From Clostridium punense (GTDB lineage: Bacteria; Bacillota; Clostridia; Clostridiales; Clostridiaceae), in the NCBI RefSeq assembly GCF_017874425.1, contig NZ_JAGGLL010000001.1, forward strand, positions 215,419 through 279,418: DNA of 64,000 bases, given 5' to 3'. The notes beneath the pieces were generated by a model that worked only from the letters and a program-made list of their open reading frames with translations, searched no databases and had not been told where the DNA came from. Numbering within the stretch: position 1 is the stretch's first letter; the number at the start of each line of letters is the position of its first letter. Positions 56,289 through 64,000 of this stretch are shown here, in pieces. Made by a program: the position numbers and the translations under genes.

Positions 56289-58790
56289 ATGGGGGAAAAT
56301 AAGCAAACAGAAGTAAAAAAGAAAAAACCCGTAAAGAAAAAGAAAAGAAAATTCTTTAAAATTCTATATATACTTCTTTTATTAATTATTCTAAGTACAG
56401 TTGCTATTGGCAGCGGGATTTTTCTAGCAGTTATAAAAACTGCTCCAAAGCTTGAAGTAAATAATTTCCTAAAGGTTAGAGAGACTTCTATACTTTATGA
56501 TAATAGCGGACAAAAGATGGATGAATATATTTCTGAGCAAAGAAGAATTGTTATTACACTAGATAAAGCACCTGAGAACTTAAAGGATGCCTTTATTAGT
56601 ATTGAGGATGAAAGATTTAAGCTACATCACGGCATAGACTATAAGAGATTAGTCGGCTCTCAGCTTCAAAATTTAAAAATTATTGCTGGATTATCAAGGG
56701 GTGATTATGCTGGAGCCTCTACTATCACACAGCAGCTTGTTAAATACAAATTCTTCTTGCAAGAGTCCTTAGATGATAGACTTTCTATAAAAAGAAAAAT
56801 TCAAGAAATGTATTTAGCAACTGAAATCGAAAAAAAGTTAAGTAAAGATCAAATTTTAGAAGCTTATATGAATACCATATTCCTAGGGGGAGATTCCCAC
56901 GGAGTTGAAGCAGCTTCCAATATGTATTTTAATAAATCTGTTACAGACTTATCACTAAAACAAGCAGCTTTTTTAGCTGGTGCAGCTCAAAATCCATCCC
57001 TATCCTTTAGTATGGCTCGTGCTGCATTTGAAAAGAACCAGCCTTTTGACTCACCTAGAACAAACTCAGTTTTAGGAAAAATGCTAGAAACTGGTGCCAT
57101 TACTCAAAATGAGTATGATGAAGCTATGCATGAGGACTTATTATTTACTTTTTCTACAGTTGCAATAGATAAGATGAATTATGAATGGTTTTCTCGCCCA
57201 GTAGTTGACCAAGTTAAAAAGGATTTAATCAAAATTTATGGATATACTGAAGCTGAAGCCTATGAACATCTTAATTCTGGTGGATTGCAAATATACACTA
57301 CTATGGATAAAAAGATTCAAGACTCCACTCAAAATGTTATAAATGAATCCTTCCCTGGCTATAAAAACTTGCAAGCTTCTGCAGTGGTAGTAGATTATTT
57401 AAAGGGAGAAGTTAAGGCCATTGTTGGTGGTCGTGGAGATCAACCTGCTCTATCTTATAACAGAGCGGCTTCTGATAACTTTTTAAGAGCACCTGGTTCA
57501 AGTATTAAACCATTAACAGTTTATGCTCCTGCCATTGATTCTAAAAAAATAACGGCAGGTTCAGTATTTGAAGATGCACCAATTTCTAAAAGTATTGGTA
57601 CTAAATATGCTGCACCTGGTGCAGAGCCTTATAACCCTACTAACCTACCTAATAAATATGCTGGATTTATAACTTTAAGAGATGCTGTAAAGTATTCAAA
57701 AAATACTATCTCAGTAAAAATTGATGATGAAATCGGACTCCAAACTGCAGTAAAATATGGTGAGAAATTTGGTATACACCTAGATAATGTAGATAAAACT
57801 AGTATCTCAGCCCTTGCCTTAGGTCAGCTTGATGGTGGAGAGCTGAAAGGAACTAATCCTCTTGCCCTTGCACAAGCTTATGGCACCTTTGGAAATCAAG
57901 GAATGATGTCTAAGGCTAGAATGTATACTAAGGTTACAGATAAAAGTGGAAAAGTTCTTTTAGAACCTAAATATGAGTCTACTCAAGTAATTTCACCTCA
58001 GGCAGCCTATATAATGTATGATCTATTAAAAGAGCCAATTGCAGGAACTGGCCCTGGCGCTAGATTTAGTGATATGCCTGTTAGAGGTAAAACTGGAACC
58101 TCTTCAGACTATGTAGATATTTCTTTTGCGGGACTTACTCCTTATTATTCTGCTGCTGTATGGGTTGGTTACGATAATAATGCTGAACTTGAGCCTGGAA
58201 TTAGAGGAAGTAATAATTCAGCTACTCTTTGGGGTAAAATTATGAAACCTATTCATGAAGGTTTAGAAATAAAAGATATACAAAAACCTGATGGAATTGT
58301 TAATGCTTATGTTTCTAAGGATTCAGGAAAAATTCCAACAGAACTTACTAAACGTGACCCAAGGGGAAACAGAGCTTACTCTGAAATATTTATAGAAGGA
58401 ACTCAACCTACTACTCTTGATGATGTACATGTTGAGTTAGACGTAACAAAAGGAGCAGATGGCAAGTACTATCTAGCTACTGAGTTTACACCAAAGGATA
58501 AGGTCGAAAAAAGAGTGTTTATTAAGAGGGAACATAAATATAATGTGAAGCTTGAGGACGATGCTTACTTGGCTCCTACAGAAAAAGATCCTGCTAAGCC
58601 TGAAGAAAAACCTCCAGTAACACCACAAAACCCAGTTACTCCTGGCACTACTACACCTGGAACTACTCCAGGAGGTACAGGAACCACTCCTGGTGGCACT
58701 GACCCTACTAAGCCTGGAGATCCAACTGACCCTACTAAGCCGACTAAGCCTGGAGATCCAACAACCCCACCAGTAAAACCAAATCCTTAA
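56289..58790 (+). CDS. Class A penicillin-binding protein (PBP1A)
   Basis: 833 residues: a lysine-rich cytoplasmic tail and one membrane helix (27-50), glycosyltransferase domain (about 75-250; EDERFKLHHGIDYKRL, AGASTITQQLVKY), and transpeptidase domain (about 365-665) with SxxK in GSSIKP, SxN as SKN and KTG in KTGTSSD. The C-terminus (about 770-833) is a Pro/Thr/Gly-rich tail with repeated TKPGDP units, likely cell-wall spanning. It builds and cross-links peptidoglycan. AAGGAGG precedes ATG 56289. Confidence 0.95.
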   Translation: MGENKQTEVKKKKPVKKKKRKFFKILYILLLLIILSTVAIGSGIFLAVIKTAPKLEVNNFLKVRETSILYDNSGQKMDEYISEQRRIVITLDKAPENLKDAFISIEDERFKLHHGIDYKRLVGSQLQNLKIIAGLSRGDYAGASTITQQLVKYKFFLQESLDDRLSIKRKIQEMYLATEIEKKLSKDQILEAYMNTIFLGGDSHGVEAASNMYFNKSVTDLSLKQAAFLAGAAQNPSLSFSMARAAFEKNQPFDSPRTNSVLGKMLETGAITQNEYDEAMHEDLLFTFSTVAIDKMNYEWFSRPVVDQVKKDLIKIYGYTEAEAYEHLNSGGLQIYTTMDKKIQDSTQNVINESFPGYKNLQASAVVVDYLKGEVKAIVGGRGDQPALSYNRAASDNFLRAPGSSIKPLTVYAPAIDSKKITAGSVFEDAPISKSIGTKYAAPGAEPYNPTNLPNKYAGFITLRDAVKYSKNTISVKIDDEIGLQTAVKYGEKFGIHLDNVDKTSISALALGQLDGGELKGTNPLALAQAYGTFGNQGMMSKARMYTKVTDKSGKVLLEPKYESTQVISPQAAYIMYDLLKEPIAGTGPGARFSDMPVRGKTGTSSDYVDISFAGLTPYYSAAVWVGYDNNAELEPGIRGSNNSATLWGKIMKPIHEGLEIKDIQKPDGIVNAYVSKDSGKIPTELTKRDPRGNRAYSEIFIEGTQPTTLDDVHVELDVTKGADGKYYLATEFTPKDKVEKRVFIKREHKYNVKLEDDAYLAPTEKDPAKPEEKPPVTPQNPVTPGTTTPGTTPGGTGTTPGGTDPTKPGDPTDPTKPTKPGDPTTPPVKPNP

Positions 58791-58817
58791 TAATTTATTG
58801 TTAATAACTTATGTTTT

Positions 58818-58851
58818 TAAACCCCGATATTGAAAAAATATCGGGGTTTTT
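58818..58851 (+). terminator. Terminator of the PBP gene
   Basis: AACCCCGATATT and AATATCGGGGTT form a 12-bp stem followed by TTTT. Confidence 0.93.
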
Positions 58852-59013
58852 AGCTTCTTATATTCTACTTTGCTTACTTTACTCCTTTATCATTACTTCA
58901 ATTTTCATAAACTAAAAAAATAATTGCATTTTTTAGTTTAAACCTAAATTGGTTCATTATTTGACTCATTTCATAATAAATATTAAGTATAGTAACCTGC
59001 CTTTTTCATAACT

Positions 59014-59370
59014 CTATTTTGTCTTTGAATTAAAACAAAGGGACATAATATATCCAAAGACAATGGCAGCGGTAATTCCCCCTGCTGTTCCCTTTACGCC
59101 ACCTATAAAAACACCAATAATTCCATTTTCATCAACTTCCTTCATTACTCCTTTTGCAAGAGAGTATCCAAACCCAGGAAGTGGTACTGTTGCCCCCGAT
59201 CTTCCCACCTCTACTATTTTTTCATATATTCCAAAGCCCTGAAGTATAACTCCAGCAGTAACAAAAATAACTAGTATTCTTGCTGGTGTAAGCTTTGTAG
59301 TATCCATTAATATCTGTGCTATAACGCAAATTATTCCTCCCACAAGAAATACTCTTATATACTCACCCAA
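59014..59370 (-). CDS. spoVAE: Stage V sporulation protein AE
   Basis: 118 residues from TTG 59370, chosen because GGAGG lies 8 nt upstream and this removes a 26-bp overlap with spoVAD. About four membrane segments; LVGGIICVIAQILMDTTKLT and GSGATVPLPGFGYSLAKGV-type blocks (here GRSGATVPLPGFG) identify SpoVAE. It is part of the channel that moves dipicolinic acid into the spore. Confidence 0.92.
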   Translation of the reverse strand: MGEYIRVFLVGGIICVIAQILMDTTKLTPARILVIFVTAGVILQGFGIYEKIVEVGRSGATVPLPGFGYSLAKGVMKEVDENGIIGVFIGGVKGTAGGITAAIVFGYIMSLCFNSKTK

Positions 59371-59371
59371 A

Positions 59372-60388
59372 TTAATCACCTCCGCACTCCACAGCAACAG
59401 CGTGAGCTATTCCTGGAATACTTTGTCCTTGAAGAGATGAGGTTGAACTTAAAAGTGCCCCTGTAGAAATTAAAAGTACTCTTTTGTACTTTTTACTTAA
59501 CAGACCTTTATATATCATGCTAGACATGACCGCAGCTGAGCAGGCTGCTCCACTTCCTCCACAATTAGTACCTTGACTTTCACCATGAAAAATTTCATCT
59601 CCACAATCTATATAATTACTTTCTATATTATATCCATATTCCTTTAAAAGCTCTATGGTAATAGCCTTTCCTACTTTCCCTAAATCTCCACTGACAATTA
59701 AATCATAATCTTTCTCAGTTCTATTGGTATCTTGAAAATGTTGCTTTAAGGTATCCACAGCAGCTGGTGCCATAGCTGCCCCCATTTCATTGGGATCTTT
59801 TACCCCATAATCCTTGACTTTTCCTGTTGTAACATGGGTTATATAAGGGTAATTTCCTTCTCTCCCAATGAGCAATGCTGCCGCTCCTGTCACAGTCCAC
59901 TGAGAAGATGGTGCCCTTTGGCTCCCCATCTCTAATGGTAGTCTAAATTGTCTTTCTGCAGAGGAAAAGTGAGAAGAGGTTGATGCAATAGTATAGGATG
60001 CAAACTCTGCTTCTATAGCCATTGCTGCCATGGTCATTGCTTCAGTGAAAGTGGAGCAAGCTCCATATAGTCCAATAAAAGGAATTTCTAAATCTCTTGC
60101 CATAAAGGTTGACGCCATTATTTGATTTAGTAAGTCCCCAGCAAAAATATAGTTGATGTCAGCTTCCTTTTTTCCTGCACTTTTTATGCAGCTAGTTACT
60201 GCTTTATAATGAATTTTACTTTCAGCTAATTCAAAGCTTTTACAATCACACATATCATCACTAAGAATTTCATGGAAGTATTCTCTTAAGGGTCCTTCAC
60301 CTTCTTTCGGACCCACAATTGTATAGGACTGAAGAATTTTAGGTTTACTACTTAGTTCTACTGTTTGAAACCCTATTCTCTTTCCCAC
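59372..60388 (-). CDS. spoVAD: Stage V sporulation protein AD
   Basis: 338 residues from GTG 60388, chosen because AGGTGG lies 8 nt upstream; the length is standard. It has the thiolase-like fold of SpoVAD (FIGLYGACSTFTEAMTMAAM, GESQGTNCGGSGAACSAAVM) and binds dipicolinic acid. Its stop lies next to the spoVAE start. Confidence 0.95.
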   Translation of the reverse strand: MGKRIGFQTVELSSKPKILQSYTIVGPKEGEGPLREYFHEILSDDMCDCKSFELAESKIHYKAVTSCIKSAGKKEADINYIFAGDLLNQIMASTFMARDLEIPFIGLYGACSTFTEAMTMAAMAIEAEFASYTIASTSSHFSSAERQFRLPLEMGSQRAPSSQWTVTGAAALLIGREGNYPYITHVTTGKVKDYGVKDPNEMGAAMAPAAVDTLKQHFQDTNRTEKDYDLIVSGDLGKVGKAITIELLKEYGYNIESNYIDCGDEIFHGESQGTNCGGSGAACSAAVMSSMIYKGLLSKKYKRVLLISTGALLSSTSSLQGQSIPGIAHAVAVECGGD

Positions 60389-60393
60389 AAATA

Positions 60394-60846
60394 TCACCAC
60401 CTAAAAAAATAATATAGTAGTCCTAATATAAAAGATGAAGTAATTCCATAAACTAGAACTGGACCTGCAACCGTAAACATTTTTGCTCCTACACCAAATA
60501 CAAAACCCTCTTTTTTAAATTCTATAGCTGGTGAAACTATAGAATTAGCAAAGCCTGTTATTGGTACTACTGAACCTGCTCCAGCATAATCTCCAATCTT
60601 ATCATAGACTCCTACACCTGTAAGTAAAGCACCAATAAAAATCATCGCTATTGACTCGAAAGCTGAGGCTTCTGTTTTAGCTACTCCAAAATAGATTAAG
60701 AAGTCATATATTATTTCTCCTACTATACAAATTAGACCTCCAGTCCAAAAGGCCCTAAAACTATTTTTGTATAAATTAGGTCTAGGCTTAGACTCTTTAT
60801 AAAGCTGCTGGAACTTTTGTTTTATGTTTTTTTCTTTAACTTTCAT
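60394..60846 (-). CDS. spoVAC: Stage V sporulation protein AC
   Basis: 150 residues, about four membrane segments. RAFWTGGLICIVGEIIYDF and AGSVVPITGFANSIVSPAIEFKKEGFVFG are family blocks. SpoVAC is reported as the mechanosensitive part of the dipicolinate channel. AAGGAG precedes ATG 60846. It is separated from sigF by a terminator and a candidate forespore promoter. Confidence 0.95.
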   Translation of the reverse strand: MKVKEKNIKQKFQQLYKESKPRPNLYKNSFRAFWTGGLICIVGEIIYDFLIYFGVAKTEASAFESIAMIFIGALLTGVGVYDKIGDYAGAGSVVPITGFANSIVSPAIEFKKEGFVFGVGAKMFTVAGPVLVYGITSSFILGLLYYFFRW

Positions 60847-60908
60847 ATTCTTTCAGCTCCTTATAACTCTTGTAGCATAAGTATATTTTAAAAAGTCTAA
60901 TACAAGTA

Positions 60909-60938
60909 TATTATCTGCAGAAATGTTATTTTTACTCA
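60909..60938 (-). promoter_or_regulatory. Candidate sigma-G/F type promoter of spoVAC-AD-AE
   Basis: TGAGTA (60933-60938) and GATAATA (60909-60915) are separated by 17 bp on the minus strand, resembling forespore promoters. It lies just behind the sigF terminator, where a separate spoVA promoter is expected. Confidence 0.35.
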
Positions 60939-60940
60939 AA

Positions 60941-60989
60941 AAGAAGATACCATTGCAGATTACTCTTTGGTATCCTCTGCAATGGTATC
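60941..60989 (-). terminator. Terminator of the spoIIA operon
   Basis: A perfect 14-bp stem (60946-60959 with 60976-60989) followed by TTCTTTTT on the minus strand; it starts directly after the sigF stop codon. Confidence 0.92.
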
Positions 60990-61745
60990 TTATCCACTCA
61001 GTTTTTCCTTCATTATTTTTAGAACCTTTTTTTCAATTCTCGATACTTGAACTTGACTTATGCCCATCATTTTTGCCACTTGAATTTGGGTCTTATCCTT
61101 AAAGTACCTTAGGAGAATTATTTGCCTTGATTTCATGTCTAGTTTAGTTAATGCTTCCTTTAGTGCTAGTTTATCTATGACTTCATTATCTTCCTCGTAA
61201 TCTTCACTTAACTTATCAATTAATAGCACTGGAGCTCCATCATCTTGATGAATAGTATCGTAAAGATATTGCATACTGCTAGAAGATTCTAAAGCAGTGA
61301 TAATTTCTTCCTTATCTATTCCTGAAAACTGTGATAGCTCCTCAATGGTTGGCTCTCTCCCCAATTTTTTAGTTAAAGCATCTTTGTCATAGTGAAGTTT
61401 TCTTGCTGTATTTTTTACACTCCTGCTAACCTTAATGATCCCATCGTCTCTTAAAAATCTCTTTATCTCTCCTATTATCATTGGAACAGCATATGTAGAG
61501 AATTTCACATTAAAGCTATCATCAAAATTATTTACAGCCTTTACAAGTCCAATACAGCCTATTTGAAATATATCATCATATTCATACCCTCTATTTAAAA
61601 ACTTTTTACTAATAGAAGATACTAAGGGTAGGTTCATTTCAATAAGATAATCTAATGCTACCTTATCTCCAGCTTTAGCAAGCTTGATTAACTGCATGTT
61701 GTCATCGTAGTTGTAATTGTTGTTTTTATGCCCCTTATCACTCAT
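60990..61745 (-). CDS. sigF: Forespore sigma factor SigF
   Basis: 251 residues from ATG 61745 (AGGTG upstream; a GTG three codons earlier lies on that site). Sigma-70 region 2 (YDDIFQIGCIGLVKAVNNFD, FSTYAVPMIIGEIKRFLRDD), region 3, and region 4 (KTQIQVAKMMGISQVQVSRIEKKVL). Order behind spoIIAA and spoIIAB fixes it as sigma F rather than sigma G. It is held inactive by SpoIIAB until septation. Confidence 0.96.
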   Translation of the reverse strand: MSDKGHKNNNYNYDDNMQLIKLAKAGDKVALDYLIEMNLPLVSSISKKFLNRGYEYDDIFQIGCIGLVKAVNNFDDSFNVKFSTYAVPMIIGEIKRFLRDDGIIKVSRSVKNTARKLHYDKDALTKKLGREPTIEELSQFSGIDKEEIITALESSSSMQYLYDTIHQDDGAPVLLIDKLSEDYEEDNEVIDKLALKEALTKLDMKSRQIILLRYFKDKTQIQVAKMMGISQVQVSRIEKKVLKIMKEKLSG

Positions 61746-61754
61746 ACTTGTCAC

Positions 61755-62189
61755 CTATCTTACTGAGTTAAAGATCTTTTTCATTGTAATAGTTGTTCCC
61801 CTGCCTTTTTCTGATTTAACTTCTAAGGAATCCATAAATGTTTCCATAACAGTAAATCCCATACCTGATCTTTCCAAATCTGGTCTTGATGTGTATAAAG
61901 GTTGCATTGCAAGCTCTACGTTATCAATTCCCTCACCTTCATCAGTTACACTAACAGTTAACTCATTACCATCTATTGTAGCTTCTACTATAACATTTTT
62001 ATCTTCATTTTCACTTCCATAACCATGAATTATGGCATTAGTTACAGCTTCTGAAATTGCAGTTTTTATATCACTTATCTCATCTATAGTGGGATCTAAC
62101 TGAGCAGCAAAAGCAGACACTACCACCCTAGCAAAACTCTCATTTTCAGAAATACTTTTAAATTCCACTTTCATTCTATTTTGCTTCAT
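61755..62189 (-). CDS. spoIIAB: Anti-sigma F factor SpoIIAB
   Basis: 144 residues, GHKL ATPase/kinase fold. [20 protein letters not shown], the N box [13 protein letters not shown] and the DEGEGIDN and [10 protein letters not shown] boxes are visible. It binds sigma F and phosphorylates SpoIIAA on serine. The gene lies between spoIIAA and sigF with short spacers. Confidence 0.96.
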   Translation of the reverse strand: MKQNRMKVEFKSISENESFARVVVSAFAAQLDPTIDEISDIKTAISEAVTNAIIHGYGSENEDKNVIVEATIDGNELTVSVTDEGEGIDNVELAMQPLYTSRPDLERSGMGFTVMETFMDSLEVKSEKGRGTTITMKKIFNSVR

Positions 62190-62202
62190 TACAATCCCTC
62201 CA

Positions 62203-62538
62203 TTAAATGTTGCTTATTGCTTGTTCAACATCATCAAAAACTGAAATTATCTTAAACATGCCTGATAGCTCAAATACTCTTTTCACTGAAGCTCTTGGAT
62301 TAGTAATACAAACTTTACCATTTCTCATAGCAACTTTTTTATACCTCCCAATCACTGCACCTATACCTGAACTGTCCATAAAATTTACCCCGGTAAAGTC
62401 TAATATTAGTTTTGTATACCCTTCTTTGTCTATCATATCGTCAACTCTGTTTCTAACTTCTTCAGCACTGTGGTGATCTAACTCCCCCTGTAAGTAAACC
62501 ACAAGCTTATCCATTTTCGGCTCAAATCTTAGCAACAT
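62203..62538 (-). CDS. spoIIAA: Anti-anti-sigma factor SpoIIAA
   Basis: 111 residues from ATG 62538 behind GGAGGG (the frame is open to 62571 without a site). STAS domain with the phosphorylated serine in [15 protein letters not shown] (Ser57, by comparison with Ser58 in Bacillus). Unphosphorylated SpoIIAA frees sigma F from SpoIIAB. First gene of the operon. Confidence 0.96.
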   Translation of the reverse strand: MLLRFEPKMDKLVVYLQGELDHHSAEEVRNRVDDMIDKEGYTKLILDFTGVNFMDSSGIGAVIGRYKKVAMRNGKVCITNPRASVKRVFELSGMFKIISVFDDVEQAISNI

Positions 62539-62608
62539 GTGTATCCCTCCAAAATATTTATATATATTCAAAACCTTTCCACTTATGATAATTAATTATA
62601 CACTAATT

Positions 62609-62633
62609 ATTCTATAAATTACAGTTTTTTCCT
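62609..62633 (-). promoter_or_regulatory. Candidate sigma-H promoter of the spoIIA operon
   Basis: AGGA (62630-62633) and GAAT (62609-62612) are 17 bp apart on the minus strand, the same spacing as in Bacillus sigma-H promoters such as spoVG. The spoIIA operon is sigma-H dependent in Bacillus. Confidence 0.5.
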
Positions 62634-62834
62634 TCTTTTTAACAATATTTTCATATTAATTTTTAAAAACTTTTTTATTACCTTAAAAATTGTAGTTAAG
62701 AATCACTTTTTTCACATAATATATAGGCATATTTCAAGTGTTATACGATTAAATTTTGAAAACTATTAAAATATTGCATAGTACTAAGTACATTGTTATA
62801 ATAATATTGTTTATTTTTTACAAGTATTTAGTTA

Positions 62835-63011
62835 AGGCATCTTCAAAAAATAAATAAGTCAATCTGCTTGTCTATTTTGTGTTATACTGCGTCAACAGAA
62901 CCCTTTGATAGCTCCACTATCTGCGGAACCTGTTTCCTTGTCTGCACAAGCTTGCTTGTGAACACAAAATAGTCTTCACATCTTTGACTTGTTATTTATT
63001 TTCAGATGCCT
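62835..63011 (+). repeat. Long dispersed repeat, copy 7 (177 bp)
   Basis: Begins AGGCATCTTCAAAAAATAAA and ends TTTTCAGATGCCT. Almost identical to copy 2. The outer flanks read TTA and TAA. Confidence 0.94.
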
Positions 63012-63042
63012 AATGGAATTTTATAACATGGAGGAATTCAAC

Positions 63043-63870
63043 ATGGAAATGTGGTTAAAAGAAGAACAAATAGAAAGCGCCGCTATGACCTATAAGGTTA
63101 AAGAAACTTTAGTAAGAAGAAAAACTGACTTTCAAGATTTAGCTATATTAGACACAGAGGCTTTTGGAAGAATGTTAGTACTAGATGGAATAGTTCAAAC
63201 AACAATCAATGACGAATATGTTTATCATGAGATGATATCTCATATCCCTCTATTTACTCACCCAAACCCTAAGAAGGTTTTAGTTGTTGGTGGTGGAGAT
63301 GGTGGTGCCATAAGAGAGGTTTTAAAGCATCCTTCAGTAGAAAAGGCTGTGCTTTGTGAAATTGATGGAGTTGTAGTGGAGGAGTGTAAAAAACACTTAC
63401 CTGAAATTTCTTGTGCATTAGAAGACCCAAGATGTGAAGTTTTCATAGGTGATGGAATAAAATATGTTCATGAGCATAAAAATGAGTTTGATGTAATAAT
63501 TGTAGACTCTACTGATCCTTTTGGCGCAGCTGAAGGCTTGTTCGGAGGAAGCTTTTATAAGGAGATATATGAATGTCTAACTGAAGAAGGTATATTCATT
63601 GCTCAAACTGAAACTCCTTTCTATTTACCTGAAGTAGTAAAGAGTGTATTTAGTGATGCTAAGGCTGTATTCCCAGTGACTAAGTTATTTATGGCAGCCA
63701 TTCCTACCTATCCAAGCGGATACTGGAGTTTCACCGTAGGTTCTAAAAAGCATGATCCTGAAAATGCTGATTTATCTAAAACTATAGATATTAGCACAAA
63801 ATACTACACTAAAAAATTACATAAAGCTTGCTTTAGTCTTCCTAAATATGTGGAAGATCTAATTAAGTAA
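63043..63870 (+). CDS. speE: Spermidine synthase (polyamine aminopropyltransferase)
   Basis: 275 residues from ATG 63043, chosen because GGAGG lies 8 nt upstream; the frame is open back into the repeat at 62989 but those codons are repeat sequence. [20 protein letters not shown] binds decarboxylated [19 protein letters not shown] carries the catalytic Asp region, and [15 protein letters not shown] is the C-terminal signature. It transfers the aminopropyl group to putrescine. A link with ornithine supply is possible but not shown. Confidence 0.95.
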   Translation: MEMWLKEEQIESAAMTYKVKETLVRRKTDFQDLAILDTEAFGRMLVLDGIVQTTINDEYVYHEMISHIPLFTHPNPKKVLVVGGGDGGAIREVLKHPSVEKAVLCEIDGVVVEECKKHLPEISCALEDPRCEVFIGDGIKYVHEHKNEFDVIIVDSTDPFGAAEGLFGGSFYKEIYECLTEEGIFIAQTETPFYLPEVVKSVFSDAKAVFPVTKLFMAAIPTYPSGYWSFTVGSKKHDPENADLSKTIDISTKYYTKKLHKACFSLPKYVEDLIK

Positions 63871-63906
63871 TAGCTTTAAAACTTTTAAGTGTTCTTATAA
63901 TTAGGA

Positions 63907-64000
63907 ATCGAGTAGGAGCTGAATAATTATTTTATTCAGCGACCTCTCACACCACCGTACGTACCGTTCGGTATACGGCGGTTCAATAGAAATTAATGTA
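63907..64000 (-). mobile_element. 3' end of a group II intron (domains V and VI), rest outside window
   Basis: The minus strand reads a domain V-like hairpin (63951-63985; paired CCGTA/TACGG-type arms around GAAC, with GGTACGTACGG), then GTGAGAGGTCG, then a domain VI stem (CTGAATAA/TTATTCAG, 63919-63939) and the end CTACTCGAT near 63907. This is the usual 3' end of bacterial retroelement introns. The reverse-transcriptase gene should lie beyond position 64000. It is inserted just downstream of speE. Confidence 0.8.

Larger units (their letters stand above)
62572..63042. other. Divergent gap between spoIIAA and speE
   Basis: Holds the candidate sigma-H promoter (62609-62633) and repeat copy 7 (62835-63011), which ends 31 bp before the speE start. 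The rest is AT-rich without a gene. Confidence 0.6.

Overview
The window is AT-rich and carries genes typical of a spore-forming, amino-acid-fermenting Clostridium: spoIIAA-spoIIAB-sigF-spoVAC-spoVAD-spoVAE, YunB, a BofC-like protein, the SCIFF peptide with its maturase, 6S RNA beside aspS, and a complete oxidative ornithine degradation cluster. The low GC, purine-rich Shine-Dalgarno sites and frequent GTG/TTG starts fit that group. I cannot name a species.

Layout. 1-6.3 kb is accessory and partly decayed: a truncated ABC permease, the remnant of its ATPase, a membrane-anchored subtilase, and an AgrA/AgrC-like two-component pair followed by debris of another gene. 6.9-8.6 kb holds a flavin-reductase-like protein and an AEC transporter. 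9.2-19.2 kb is the ornithine cluster on the minus strand, in transcription order ordR-type sigma-54 activator, ord, ortA, ortB, oraS, oraE, a GlmL/MutL-like protein and orr. A near-perfect -24/-12 promoter precedes ord, three 21-bp tandem repeats lie about 230-290 bp further upstream, and a B12-box-like folded RNA precedes oraS. 19.8-21 kb is a split ThrE exporter; 21.7-23 kb is an XRE-TPR regulator.

23.6-44.2 kb is a conserved Firmicutes housekeeping series on the minus strand: 6S RNA, aspS, hisS, hemZ, an MBL hydrolase, dtd, relA, apt, a shrunken DHH protein in the recJ position, secF, secD, the SCIFF maturase and peptide, a TIGR04086 membrane protein, yajC, tgt, queA, ruvB, ruvA and a BofC-like gene. 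44.7-56.1 kb has pepF, rodA, yebC, a YigZ protein, a HEAT protein, hflX with a JAMM-like N-terminal domain, hpt (plus strand), a papain-like protein and yunB. 56.3-58.8 kb is a class A PBP. 59-62.5 kb is the spoIIA/spoVA sporulation block. The window closes with speE and the 3' end of a group II intron.

The most distinctive feature not explained by genes is a dispersed, palindrome-rich repeat (seven copies, 68-194 bp, no transposase, inverted ends beginning AGGCAT). A second, shorter family of hairpin repeats often sits where terminators belong. Pathway logic: Orr converts L- to D-ornithine, OraS/OraE (B12 and PLP) moves the amino group, Ord deaminates 2,4-diaminopentanoate, and OrtAB cleaves 2-amino-4-oxopentanoate with CoA. 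The GlmL-like protein probably services the B12 mutase.
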